The position numbers were made by a program, and so were the translations under genes. From Ardenticatenales bacterium (GTDB lineage: Bacteria > Chloroflexota > Anaerolineae > Promineifilales > Promineifilaceae), in NCBI GenBank assembly GCA_020634515.1, contig JACKBL010000006.1, positions 310,001-374,000 on the forward strand: DNA of 64,000 nt, written 5' to 3'. Numbering within the stretch: position 1 is the first letter of the stretch; every line of letters begins with the position of its first letter. Below, piece after piece: positions 1 to 7,657 of the stretch. The notes under the pieces are model-generated. The model had not been told where the DNA came from. It saw only the letters and a list, made by a program, of their open reading frames with translations, and searched no databases.

Positions 1-974
1 GGATAAAAAGCATTGGCGCCGAAGCCCGCGGGGGCAAACCGGGCGCTAAACGCTTCAATGGTGCTGGCGCGTACCGGTTCCGCGCCGTTGTAGGCGGACA
101 GCCAGCAGCTCAAGTCTAGCTGCGCCACCTGTTCCGGCGTGATCTTGCGCACGCACAATTCGTAGCCAAAGTTGGGGCCGCCACTGTGGTCAACGCGAAA
201 TTCGGTGATAGCTTGCAGCCAGCGTAAGGGGCGCTGGATAAACATGAGGGGAGACATCAGGTAGCCGGGGCAGCCGCTGAACAGAGGCTGCAAGATGCCG
301 TCGATCAGGCCCATGTCGTGGATGTGTGGCAGCCAGGTGAGAGATGTGCTTTGCTCGGAGAGCTGAAAGACGTGCTGCATGTCGGCGAGGTTGTGCAGCA
401 GGTTGCCGTGGCTGACCATGACGCCTTTGGGGGCGGCGGTGGAGCCGGAGGTGTATTGCAGGAAGGCGAGCGTGTCTTCATCGGCGGGCGGTTGTTGCCA
501 TCGGGGGGCGAGGTCGTTTTCTAGCGTGTCCGTGGCCAGCCAATGGATGGCGCGGAGGGCGGGATGGGCGTCCAGGAGGGGTTGGGCGTCGTTGAGGAGG
601 GTGGCTGTGGTTAGGGCGGCGATGGGGCGGGCGTCTTGGAGGATGGCCTGGAAGCGGGGGAGCGTTTGACGCAGGCGGTAGGGTTCGGGCGGGTAGGTGG
701 GGACGGCGATTGTGCCGGCATACAGGCAGCCAAAAAAAGCGGCGACATACGGCAGGCCCGGCGGATAGAGCAGCAAAACGCGCTCTCCCTGCGCCCGAAT
801 TTGCTGCAAATGCGCGGCAATGTTTCTCGCCTGCCGGTCTAATTGCCCATAGGTGAGTGTCTCGTTTTCCGGCTTGCCGCCAAAGAGGAACGTGTATGCC
901 ATTCTGTGGGGCTGCTCCGCGGCGCGGGCGCGCAAGAGCGAAGTCAATGTGGGAAAAGCGGTGGCATGGGGCAT
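1..974 (-). CDS. Fatty-acyl-AMP ligase (FAAL)-like adenylation enzyme, C-terminus beyond window edge
   Basis: The minus-strand frame is open from ATG 974 to the window edge, so 324 codons are visible and the C-terminal part is missing. It carries the adenylate-forming core motif YTSGSTAAPKGV at residues 174-185, then HIHDMGL near residue 212 and the stretch PLMFIQRPLRWLQAI, which is characteristic of fatty-acyl-AMP ligases and FAAL loading modules of lipopeptide/polyketide enzymes rather than CoA ligases. The expected reaction is ATP-dependent activation of a fatty acid to the acyl-adenylate and transfer to an acyl carrier protein. It follows the KamA-like gene in the same direction, with about 70 bp and a hairpin repeat between them. 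Whether a carrier or NRPS/PKS domain follows cannot be seen. Confidence 0.85.
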   Translation of the reverse strand, partial: MPHATAFPTLTSLLRARAAEQPHRMAYTFLFGGKPENETLTYGQLDRQARNIAAHLQQIRAQGERVLLLYPPGLPYVAAFFGCLYAGTIAVPTYPPEPYRLRQTLPRFQAILQDARPIAALTTATLLNDAQPLLDAHPALRAIHWLATDTLENDLAPRWQQPPADEDTLAFLQYTSGSTAAPKGVMVSHGNLLHNLADMQHVFQLSEQSTSLTWLPHIHDMGLIDGILQPLFSGCPGYLMSPLMFIQRPLRWLQAITEFRVDHSGGPNFGYELCVRKITPEQVAQLDLSCWLSAYNGAEPVRASTIEAFSARFAPAGFGANAFY

Positions 975-1044
975 ATTTCGCTAAGGGTTGACGATGAAAT
1001 AGAGCACGGAATTGCATCGTCAGTTTGGAAGAACGGTTCCGTTC
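975..1044. repeat. Hairpin-repeat family B, copy 1 (shortened)
   Basis: Hairpin 1 pairs TGACGATG (989-996) with CATCGTCA (1015-1022). Hairpin 2 is GAACGG/CCGTTC (1031-1036/1039-1044) with its loop reduced to 2 nt. The full-length relatives are at 41977-42068 and, inverted, at 59662-59751. The element sits exactly between two co-directional genes. Confidence 0.7.
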
Positions 1045-2301
1045 CTAAGCCAGGAGAGGCAACAGCCTGGCGGCAGGCTCCACCAGACGGCCATCGGCAT
1101 CGTAATGGGGCAGGCCATTGAAGGCAAATACGTGATCGATGGCGTACAGGCTGCCGCGCGCGTAGTCAAGAACGAGAACATCCTCAGGACGATGGGGAAT
1201 CTGTGCTTTGAGGGAATCGGGCAGGTATTGCGGCATGGCTGCCTGGTGCCATTTGAGGATGATCTTCTCCGGCTGCTCCGGCGTCGGGTAGAAGCCAACG
1301 ATTTCAAATTTGCCAAAGTCATGGGAGGCCAGGACAACGCCTTTTTTCTCCAGGCCGCTCAGGTGTCGCTTGGATTCGGCCACGTTGCGGAATGCTTCGT
1401 CCAATTGCAGTGCGTATTGCTCAACGCCGCGGACGGGCATGAAAATGGTCAGGTAGTAGGCGACGATCTGGTTGTCGAGGAAGGCGCGTTGTAAGTGAGT
1501 GAGTGTCTCGACGCTGTCGTTGACGCCTTTGACGATTGCCGGCTGGCCTTTGATTTGAATGCCGGCATTTTGCAATGCCCTGATTGCCCGCTGCGCCTGT
1601 TCGTCCAACTCCGCCGGGTGGTTGATCTGGGCGATGACCTGCACCTGCTTGCCGGGGCGGGCGGCGGTCTGGCGCAGGAAATCCAGCAGTGTTTCATCCA
1701 GAAACCGTTCCGGGTCGTAGGCCAATCCTTTGGTGGCAAAGCGGACCGTGCGGATGGATGGCATCTCCAGCAGCCCCTGGACCAGACGGATCAAATCCGT
1801 AGAGCGGCGGAAGGCGGCCGGATCGCCGCCGGTGAAGAGTACGTTGTCAATTTCCGGGTGCTGCTGCAGGTACCGCTGTGCTGCCTGCACCTTGCTGTCG
1901 TAGGAATGCGCCGGGGCGGTGTGCTCCAGGCGAATTTCATTCACCTTATAGCAGAACTGGCAGTTAGCGACGCAGTAGTCGTCAATGTGCAGCAGCAGCG
2001 TTTTCTCGTATTTGTGTTGAATAAATGGCTCGTGTCCCTGGCGATAGGTGCGGTTGCCGTAGGGGTCAAAGCGACCCACAAATGGTTTTTCGCCCGGCGG
2101 TGGCAAGACAATGTTCAGTAGTTGCTCCCGATAGGGCGTGTCTTGTTGGGCAATGAGTTGCGCGTAGTGCCCGGTGACGCGAAAAGGCATGAAGGATGCG
2201 CGCAGCGCGCGCAGGTAATCTTGTTGCTCGCGCCCTGACAAACCGACGATGGTGGCGAATTCGTGGAATCCGTTAATGCCGGCAAAAACCTTGAGATTCA
2301 C
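1045..2301 (-). CDS. KamA-family (lysine 2,3-aminomutase-like) radical SAM protein
   Basis: A 418-residue protein with the radical-SAM cluster motif CVANCQFC at C110, C114 and C117 (spacing C-x3-C-x2-C) and the family signature TGGDP at about 157-161. The later VKGVNDS stretch also matches the aminomutase barrel. The PLP-lysine motif PGGGGK of true lysine 2,3-aminomutases is not visible in the C-terminal part, so classic PLP-dependent aminomutase activity is doubtful. The start is GTG 2301, supported by a GGGAGGAA ribosome site about 8 nt upstream. It lies upstream of and co-directional with the FAAL-like gene, so a role in supplying or modifying an amino acid for a lipopeptide-type product is possible. 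That link is inference from position only. Confidence 0.8.
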   Translation of the reverse strand: MNLKVFAGINGFHEFATIVGLSGREQQDYLRALRASFMPFRVTGHYAQLIAQQDTPYREQLLNIVLPPPGEKPFVGRFDPYGNRTYRQGHEPFIQHKYEKTLLLHIDDYCVANCQFCYKVNEIRLEHTAPAHSYDSKVQAAQRYLQQHPEIDNVLFTGGDPAAFRRSTDLIRLVQGLLEMPSIRTVRFATKGLAYDPERFLDETLLDFLRQTAARPGKQVQVIAQINHPAELDEQAQRAIRALQNAGIQIKGQPAIVKGVNDSVETLTHLQRAFLDNQIVAYYLTIFMPVRGVEQYALQLDEAFRNVAESKRHLSGLEKKGVVLASHDFGKFEIVGFYPTPEQPEKIILKWHQAAMPQYLPDSLKAQIPHRPEDVLVLDYARGSLYAIDHVFAFNGLPHYDADGRLVEPAARLLPLLA

Positions 2302-3284
2302 GCGATCTTCCTCCCGAGATAGGCTTTCAGTTCACGGCACGTGGTGCGGGTATGTCCCCAGAACCGCCCGTAAAACCAGAAAACGTCATCTTGTCAGCAG
2401 CCCCCCGGTCTGGCACATCCAAACCCTGCAGCGCCTCCTATTTTACTCATGAACTTCGGGGCTGCCAGTGTAATTAGGCAGTAGAAATCCGTGCTGAATG
2501 TAACAAGTGGTGCTCATGGGGCGGTCCGGCGCGTTGGATGAAAGATGACAGGAGCCTTGACCGGGCGACCTGGTCGTCCGGCATCGCCGCGGTGTCCGGG
2601 CAAGGGGGCGTGAATAGACATAATCTATCTTTTCGGATGACGTGACGACGTATAGTTAAACTAACATATATTAGCTAAAGAAACGTCTCTTGACGGTTAT
2701 CACCCCTTTGCGTATCAAGACGCACGCCGGGGCGGAACTCAAAACATCCTCAAGCAAGGACAAGAATTTCTGGGCCTTTAGGATTTCGTGGGGCTTTGTC
2801 ATTCTGAGCAGCGCGAGGAATCCCTACACCTAAATTTCCGATTTATTCAGCCGGGCAACTAGACGCGCCTCTCTTTGTCCGATTTGTACCGGCATTTGTG
2901 CCGGCATTTTTACCGGCATTTGTGCCGGCATTTTTACCGGCATTTGTGCCGGCATTTTTACCGGCATTTGTGCCGGCATTTTCCCACGCGCCGGCCACCA
3001 CAACAGGCATACTACACGAAATACGAGGGTCCTTTGCACTCGTGCGGACAAAGCCGGCCGGCATGACAGCGAGACCCCTGTGACCCTTTAGCACGATGGG
3101 CGCGAGATGACCATCAGGGTTACGTTGGGCGAGTCCCCCCCCACCCTTTTCCTGTCACTGAGAATTAGATAAGCAGTCCGGCGTCGATAGCAACCACCGC
3201 CGCCGGACGCGCTATACTTCGGAAGTTAAGGGTTCGTGTCCACCCAAATTGGTCCAATCTGTTATGTAAACGAGAGCAAAGGTT
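2302..3284. other. Long intergenic region with no convincing gene
   Basis: Nearly 1 kb between the divergent KamA-like and S41 protease genes. It contains the widespread bacterial intergenic string beginning GTCATTCTGAGC (2798-2827), the 12-bp tandem array at 2887-2983, a possible -10 box TATACT (3213-3218) and a short family-C element (AAATTGGTCCAATCTG, from 3246). The short open frames over the array encode only repeats such as MPAF or MPAQ and have no other coding character. I see no tRNA or known RNA. Confidence 0.6.
2887..2983. repeat. Eight-copy 12-bp tandem array built on the TGCCGGCA motif
   Basis: CCGG cores lie at 2889, 2901, 2913, 2925, 2937, 2949, 2961 and 2973, exactly 12 bp apart. 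Units alternate between TACCGGCATTTG and TGCCGGCATTTT, giving a 24-bp higher-order period. Every second unit is an exact copy of the genome-wide motif TGCCGGCA. Confidence 0.95.
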
Positions 3285-4535
3285 ATGAATAATTGGGTTC
3301 GTCGTTTGTTGATGGTAGGCGCGCTGGTGATCACCCTGTCAGTGGGGATTGGCATAGGCGTGGCGCTAGATAGGTTGGTGTTTACCGCATTTGCTGCACC
3401 GGATAATGTGAGCGCGGATGCCATGCCGGCATTTAAGCTGATGGCCGAGGCGTGGAACACCATTGACGCCAACTACGTGGACCGGGCAGCCGTCGAGAGT
3501 ACGTCGCTTTCTTATGGCGCAATTGCCGGCATGGTAGACGCTCTCGGCGACACAGGACACAGCCGCTTCCTCACCCCCGAAATGCTACGCGAAGAACAGA
3601 TACAGAACCGGGGCCAATTTGAAGGCATCGGTGCTTACGTAGATATGCGCGACGGACTCGTCACCATTGTCTCCCCCATTGACAACTCCCCCGCCCAGGA
3701 AGCCGGCCTACAACCAGGTGACGTGATGATGGCCGTGGATGGCGTGGACGTGACCACGGGCTTCACGCTCGACGAAGTCGTGCAGCGCGTGCTGGGGCCG
3801 GCCGGGACGCAGGTGACGCTTACCATCTTCAGACCGGACACAGGGGAGACCTGGGACGTAACCCTGACGCGGGCGCGCATCAAACTGGTCAACGTAACCT
3901 GGGCGCGGATTCCGGGCACGAACCTGGCCCACGTACGCATGTCGGCCTTCAGCCAGGGCGTCACCGACGATCTGCAAAAAGCGCTGGGCGAAATCGCCGA
4001 CGCCGGGTTGGATGGCATCATCCTCGACTTGCGTAACAATCCAGGCGGCCTGCTCAGCGAAGCAGTCGGCACAACCAGCCAATTCCTCGGCCCTGACAAC
4101 AACGTCCTCATACAACGCGACGCCCAGGGCAACGAAGTCAGCACACCCGCCAGCGCCAACGGCGCTGCCCTGGACGTGCCTCTCGTTGTCCTCATCAATC
4201 AGGGCAGCGCCAGCGCCAGCGAGATCGTCTCCGGCGCGCTGCAAGATGCCGGACGTGCCCAGCTCGTCGGCGAAACGACATTCGGAACAGGCACGGTCCT
4301 CAACCAGTTCGCCCTCTCCGATGGTTCCGCCATGCTGTTGGCAACGCAAGAATGGCTCACCCCCAAAGGGCGCGTCATCTGGCATGAAGGCATCGCCCCC
4401 GATGTGGCCGTTGATCTGGAGATGGACACCCGACCGCTGCTGCCCACCGCCGAGCGCGACCTGAGCGCCGGGCAGCTTCAATCGAGCGGGGACGCACAAC
4501 TGCTGCGTGCCATCGACCTGTTGCAAGGTCCATAG
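3285..4535 (+). CDS. S41-family carboxy-terminal processing protease, catalytic Lys replaced
   Basis: A 416-residue CtpA-type protein. It has an N-terminal membrane anchor or signal (residues 8-28), the helical S41 N-region, a PDZ domain (about 112-200, with EAGLQPGDVMMAVDG) and the S41 core (about 210-385). The nucleophile region NQGSASASEI places the expected Ser at S310. Family members have the general-base Lys 25 residues later in a FGKG motif, but here the sequence is TFGTGTV with Thr335. It may therefore be inactive or use altered catalysis; I believe related Chloroflexota proteins share this feature, but that is recollection. It would act outside the membrane on unfolded or tagged protein C-termini. 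A weak AAAGG ribosome site precedes ATG 3285. Confidence 0.85.
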   Translation: MNNWVRRLLMVGALVITLSVGIGIGVALDRLVFTAFAAPDNVSADAMPAFKLMAEAWNTIDANYVDRAAVESTSLSYGAIAGMVDALGDTGHSRFLTPEMLREEQIQNRGQFEGIGAYVDMRDGLVTIVSPIDNSPAQEAGLQPGDVMMAVDGVDVTTGFTLDEVVQRVLGPAGTQVTLTIFRPDTGETWDVTLTRARIKLVNVTWARIPGTNLAHVRMSAFSQGVTDDLQKALGEIADAGLDGIILDLRNNPGGLLSEAVGTTSQFLGPDNNVLIQRDAQGNEVSTPASANGAALDVPLVVLINQGSASASEIVSGALQDAGRAQLVGETTFGTGTVLNQFALSDGSAMLLATQEWLTPKGRVIWHEGIAPDVAVDLEMDTRPLLPTAERDLSAGQLQSSGDAQLLRAIDLLQGP

Positions 4536-4646
4536 GCGTTGCCCACCCACAGCGCGGCACACGCTTGCTGAGCTGACCGGCGACGACCAACCCAGAACCA
4601 CCCACCTTTCGAGATCATCATTCACGCCTAAAACGCCATTTTGTGT

Positions 4647-4652
4647 TACACT
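4647..4652 (+). promoter_or_regulatory. Candidate -10 box for leaderless integrase transcript
   Basis: TACACT ends 7 nt before ATG 4660 and no ribosome site is present. The -35 region is poor. It has the same geometry as the stronger leaderless promoters at 26600, 29531, 39857 and 58577. Confidence 0.4.
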
Positions 4653-4659
4653 TGCATCA

Positions 4660-5748
4660 ATGGCAAGGCATGTAACGCTTCCCATCTCTGGTCGTCCCAT
4701 TCCCGCCGAACCCGCGTGGCTGCATCAGGCCAGCTACTTGTTGGAAGTCGGACAAAGCGTCAAGACGGAGACCACGTACCGCAGTGGTCTTCGTCTTTTT
4801 GCGGACTGGCTGCAACATTTTGGCCGCGATGGTTACGTGACGACGCAGGCGTGGCCCCTCTCGCCCGCGCAGTTGACGCAGCCAACCGTCCTCCAATTTC
4901 GCAACTGGCTCATTGCCAACCGCTCTCGTTCCACGGCAACAACGTACATGGCCGCCGTCCTGGGGTATCTGTTCTTTCTGGATGGGTTGGATTTATTGCC
5001 GGCATCTTTCCGCCTCGGAAAATTGCAGCAACAGCTCAGCCGCCGACAGATCGAACGCAACCAGGCCGAAACCGTCATTGATCTGGACGAAGCGCGGCAA
5101 GCCATCCCCCTCATCGTCACCTACTACGACAACCTCCCCCTCCCCCCACAAAACGCGCCCTTCAACCGACGACTCTCCCTCCTGCGCAACCGCGCCCTCG
5201 TCCACGTCCTCTACGCCACCGCCGCCCGCCTTTCCGAAGTCATCTCCCTCAATCGCGGCAACGTCGCCCACGGCAATGCCAGCTACGCCAACGTCACCGG
5301 CAAAGGGGCCAAACCGCGTACCATCTACCTGCGACCCCATGCGCAGCAGGCCATCCGCGCCTATCTATTGGAACGACGGGACACCAACCCCGCCCTGTTC
5401 GTCGCCCACAGCCGCAACACGCGCAGCGCCCGCCTCTCCAAGACCTCCGCGCACAATGTGGTCAAGGCTGCCGTGCGCGCGCTCAAGCTAGACCCCACCC
5501 TTTCCGCGCACGACTTTCGCCACTACCGCGCCACGCAGCTTTTGCGTGACGGGATGCCGCTGGAAGTCGTGCAGGAATACTTGGGACACGCGGACATCTC
5601 CACCACGCGGGGCATCTATGCCCCCGTGCTGGGCACGCATGTGGTGAGCGAGTGGCTGGATAACGTGGATCAGTCGCCGGCGGAAGCATCCGCGCAATTA
5701 CGGCGGGATGGAATGCGAACAGGTACGGAAGACGCGGAACGTACATGA
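4660..5748 (+). CDS. Tyrosine recombinase/integrase (XerC/D-like)
   Basis: A 362-residue site-specific recombinase. The N-terminal SAM-like core-binding domain spans about 10-130 and the catalytic domain about 140-330. The complete catalytic set is visible: R190 (TAARLSEV), K215 (GKGAKPR), H284 and R287 (HDFRHYR), H310 (YLGHAD) and nucleophile Y320 (GIYAP). I chose ATG 4660 because a longer frame would run back into the protease gene, and because a -10-like box sits just upstream, suggesting a leaderless message. No att sites, phage genes or cargo are visible beside it, so it may be a chromosomal XerC/D relative or the remnant of a mobile unit. Its end is followed directly by the M14 peptidase gene. 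Confidence 0.9.
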   Translation: MARHVTLPISGRPIPAEPAWLHQASYLLEVGQSVKTETTYRSGLRLFADWLQHFGRDGYVTTQAWPLSPAQLTQPTVLQFRNWLIANRSRSTATTYMAAVLGYLFFLDGLDLLPASFRLGKLQQQLSRRQIERNQAETVIDLDEARQAIPLIVTYYDNLPLPPQNAPFNRRLSLLRNRALVHVLYATAARLSEVISLNRGNVAHGNASYANVTGKGAKPRTIYLRPHAQQAIRAYLLERRDTNPALFVAHSRNTRSARLSKTSAHNVVKAAVRALKLDPTLSAHDFRHYRATQLLRDGMPLEVVQEYLGHADISTTRGIYAPVLGTHVVSEWLDNVDQSPAEASAQLRRDGMRTGTEDAERT

Positions 5749-5803
5749 TGCCGCCATTATTCACCAACCGCCAACCCACACAACATTCGCACAGGAGTTC
5801 AAA

Positions 5804-7483
5804 ATGAAGAAATCAATACTCTGGCTGGTCGCGGGCCTGGTCGTCGTCATGTTGGCCGTGGCCCTGCCCGGCCTCGCCGCGCGCGCCCAGGCGGATGCCC
5901 CCGATAGCAGTCTTCCCGGCGGCACATTTGCCGTGCGCATTTATTACAACGAAATCAGCGACCTGGATAACCTCAACGGCTACGATGTTTGGGAATACAA
6001 CAACCTGAAGGAGCGCTACGTGCTGGCATCCATGACTCAGGACGGCTATTACCAACTGGCGCAACAAGGTTGGCGCATGGAGGTAGATGAAGAAGGCACG
6101 AACATGCTCAACCCGGCCTACGTGGACGCTCTGCTAGACGAATATCGTACGGTTGATCAGCTCTATGCGGATATGGACGCCATCCATGCCGCCAATCCCA
6201 CCATCACGGAAATCGTGGACTATGGCGATAGCTACTGCAAGAGTATTGGTGGCTGCGTAACCCCCGGCGGCGACGCGCAGGCTGGCTACGATTTACGCGC
6301 CATGCGTATTACCAACCAGGCCATCACCGGCGACAAGCCCGCCTTCTTCCTCATGGCCAACATCCACGCACGTGAAATCACCACGCCGGAACTGGCGATG
6401 CGCATGATCGATTGGCTCGTCAACGGCTACAACACCAACGCGGACGCCACCTGGATCGTCGATTACCATGAGGTCTGGGTTGTCCCCTCCGTCAACCCGG
6501 ATGGGCGCTGGATCGTTGACCTGGGCACGCAGCCGCCCTACAACAACGGCCGCTGGACGCAGCGCAAGAACGCCAATCGCAGCGATGGCTGCAACAGTTG
6601 GCCGCCAAACGGCTTTTCCCAGTACGGCATTGACCTGAACCGCAACCACAGCTTCATGTGGAATTCGGGCGGCAGCAGCGGCCAGCCCTGCAACCTGGAA
6701 TTCCGCGGCTCTAGCGCGGCCTCCGAAATGGAAGTGGCCCAATTGGAAACCCTGGTAAAGTCGATCATCCCTGATCAACGAGGTCCGGGAATCACCGACC
6801 CCGCGCCACTGACCGCGACCGGTATCTTCATTACCATGCACAGTTACAGCGAACTGGTGCTCTGGCCGTGGGGTTTTACCACCTCACCCGCGCCCAATAA
6901 GGTTAACCTGCAGAAAATCGGTGACAAATTCGCCACCTACAACGGCTACACGTCTTGCCAGCCATCAATCTGTCTTTACGACACCAGCGGTACGTCGGAC
7001 GACTTTGCCTATGGCGAATTGGGCGTCGCCTCCTTCACATTTGAAGTGGGCACTTCCTTCATGCCGCCGTACAGCCAGATCGATTCGATACAATGGCCGG
7101 ACAATGCTCCCGCGCTGCAATATGCGGCACGCATCGCCCGCATGCCCTACAAACTGGTCGAGGGACCGGACTCACGCAACCTGTCCGCCACTCCCTTCGC
7201 GCCCAACCAGGTCTTCCTGCGCGCCGAGTTAAACGATACGCAAAACGGAGGACAGGTGATCAAGTTTGGGTTCTACTCCATTGACAAACCGTATTGGGTT
7301 GCCGGATTCTCGCCGCACGCGCTGTATCCGCGAGATGGTTCGTATAACACGAGCAACGAAGTTGGCGCCGCGGTGATTGACACCAGCGGCCTGACACCCG
7401 GTCGCCACATCATCTACGTCCACGCCATGGACGTGAACAACAACCTCGGTCCGGCCAGCGCTATCTTCCTGGACGTACCGTAG
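5804..7483 (+). CDS. Secreted M14 zinc carboxypeptidase
   Basis: A 559-residue protein beginning with a signal peptide (MKKSILWLVAG..., cleavage probably near AARAQA) and an M14 domain of the carboxypeptidase T type. Zinc ligands are H188 and E191 (HARE) and H346 (MHSY). The substrate-carboxylate region IDLNRNHSF follows, and the general-base Glu is E414 (FTFEVGT). A C-terminal beta domain of about 100 residues (from LSATPFAPNQ) resembles an Ig/Fn3-like module. It should remove C-terminal residues from peptides outside the cell. ATG 5804 is supported by AGGAG at 5794-5798; a longer in-frame extension would overlap the integrase. A strong hairpin follows at 7507. Confidence 0.9.
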   Translation: MKKSILWLVAGLVVVMLAVALPGLAARAQADAPDSSLPGGTFAVRIYYNEISDLDNLNGYDVWEYNNLKERYVLASMTQDGYYQLAQQGWRMEVDEEGTNMLNPAYVDALLDEYRTVDQLYADMDAIHAANPTITEIVDYGDSYCKSIGGCVTPGGDAQAGYDLRAMRITNQAITGDKPAFFLMANIHAREITTPELAMRMIDWLVNGYNTNADATWIVDYHEVWVVPSVNPDGRWIVDLGTQPPYNNGRWTQRKNANRSDGCNSWPPNGFSQYGIDLNRNHSFMWNSGGSSGQPCNLEFRGSSAASEMEVAQLETLVKSIIPDQRGPGITDPAPLTATGIFITMHSYSELVLWPWGFTTSPAPNKVNLQKIGDKFATYNGYTSCQPSICLYDTSGTSDDFAYGELGVASFTFEVGTSFMPPYSQIDSIQWPDNAPALQYAARIARMPYKLVEGPDSRNLSATPFAPNQVFLRAELNDTQNGGQVIKFGFYSIDKPYWVAGFSPHALYPRDGSYNTSNEVGAAVIDTSGLTPGRHIIYVHAMDVNNNLGPASAIFLDVP

Positions 7484-7506
7484 GAGAGATACTGTAGGAT
7501 TCAATG

Positions 7507-7546
7507 GGTGCGGCGCACGCATATGTACGTGTGCGCCGCACCGTTT
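7507..7546. terminator. Perfect 12-bp inverted repeat after the M14 gene
   Basis: GGTGCGGCGCAC (7507-7518) pairs perfectly with 7531-7542 around a 12-nt loop. It is followed by GTTTCAT and lies 24 bp after the stop codon. It is a likely transcription terminator, although the T-run is weak. Confidence 0.6.
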
Positions 7547-7657
7547 CATCGTTGTTGGGGGAGTTGGCGTCGCGCGCCAGGGGAGGTTATCATTGATCGT
7601 GAAACCGCCTCCTAGTTTTGCCCTTTTTGTTAGCGCCAAACATTGAACAGGACCTTT

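Noticed and set aside
2830..3094. Four overlapping short open frames encoding MPAF or MPAQ/MPVK repeats
   Set aside because: They exist only because the 12-bp DNA array has no stop in several frames on both strands. They lack ribosome sites and any non-repeat coding sequence.
4660..5748. Integrase as evidence of a prophage or integrative element
   Set aside because: No phage, conjugation or excision genes and no att-like repeats flank it; the neighbours look chromosomal.
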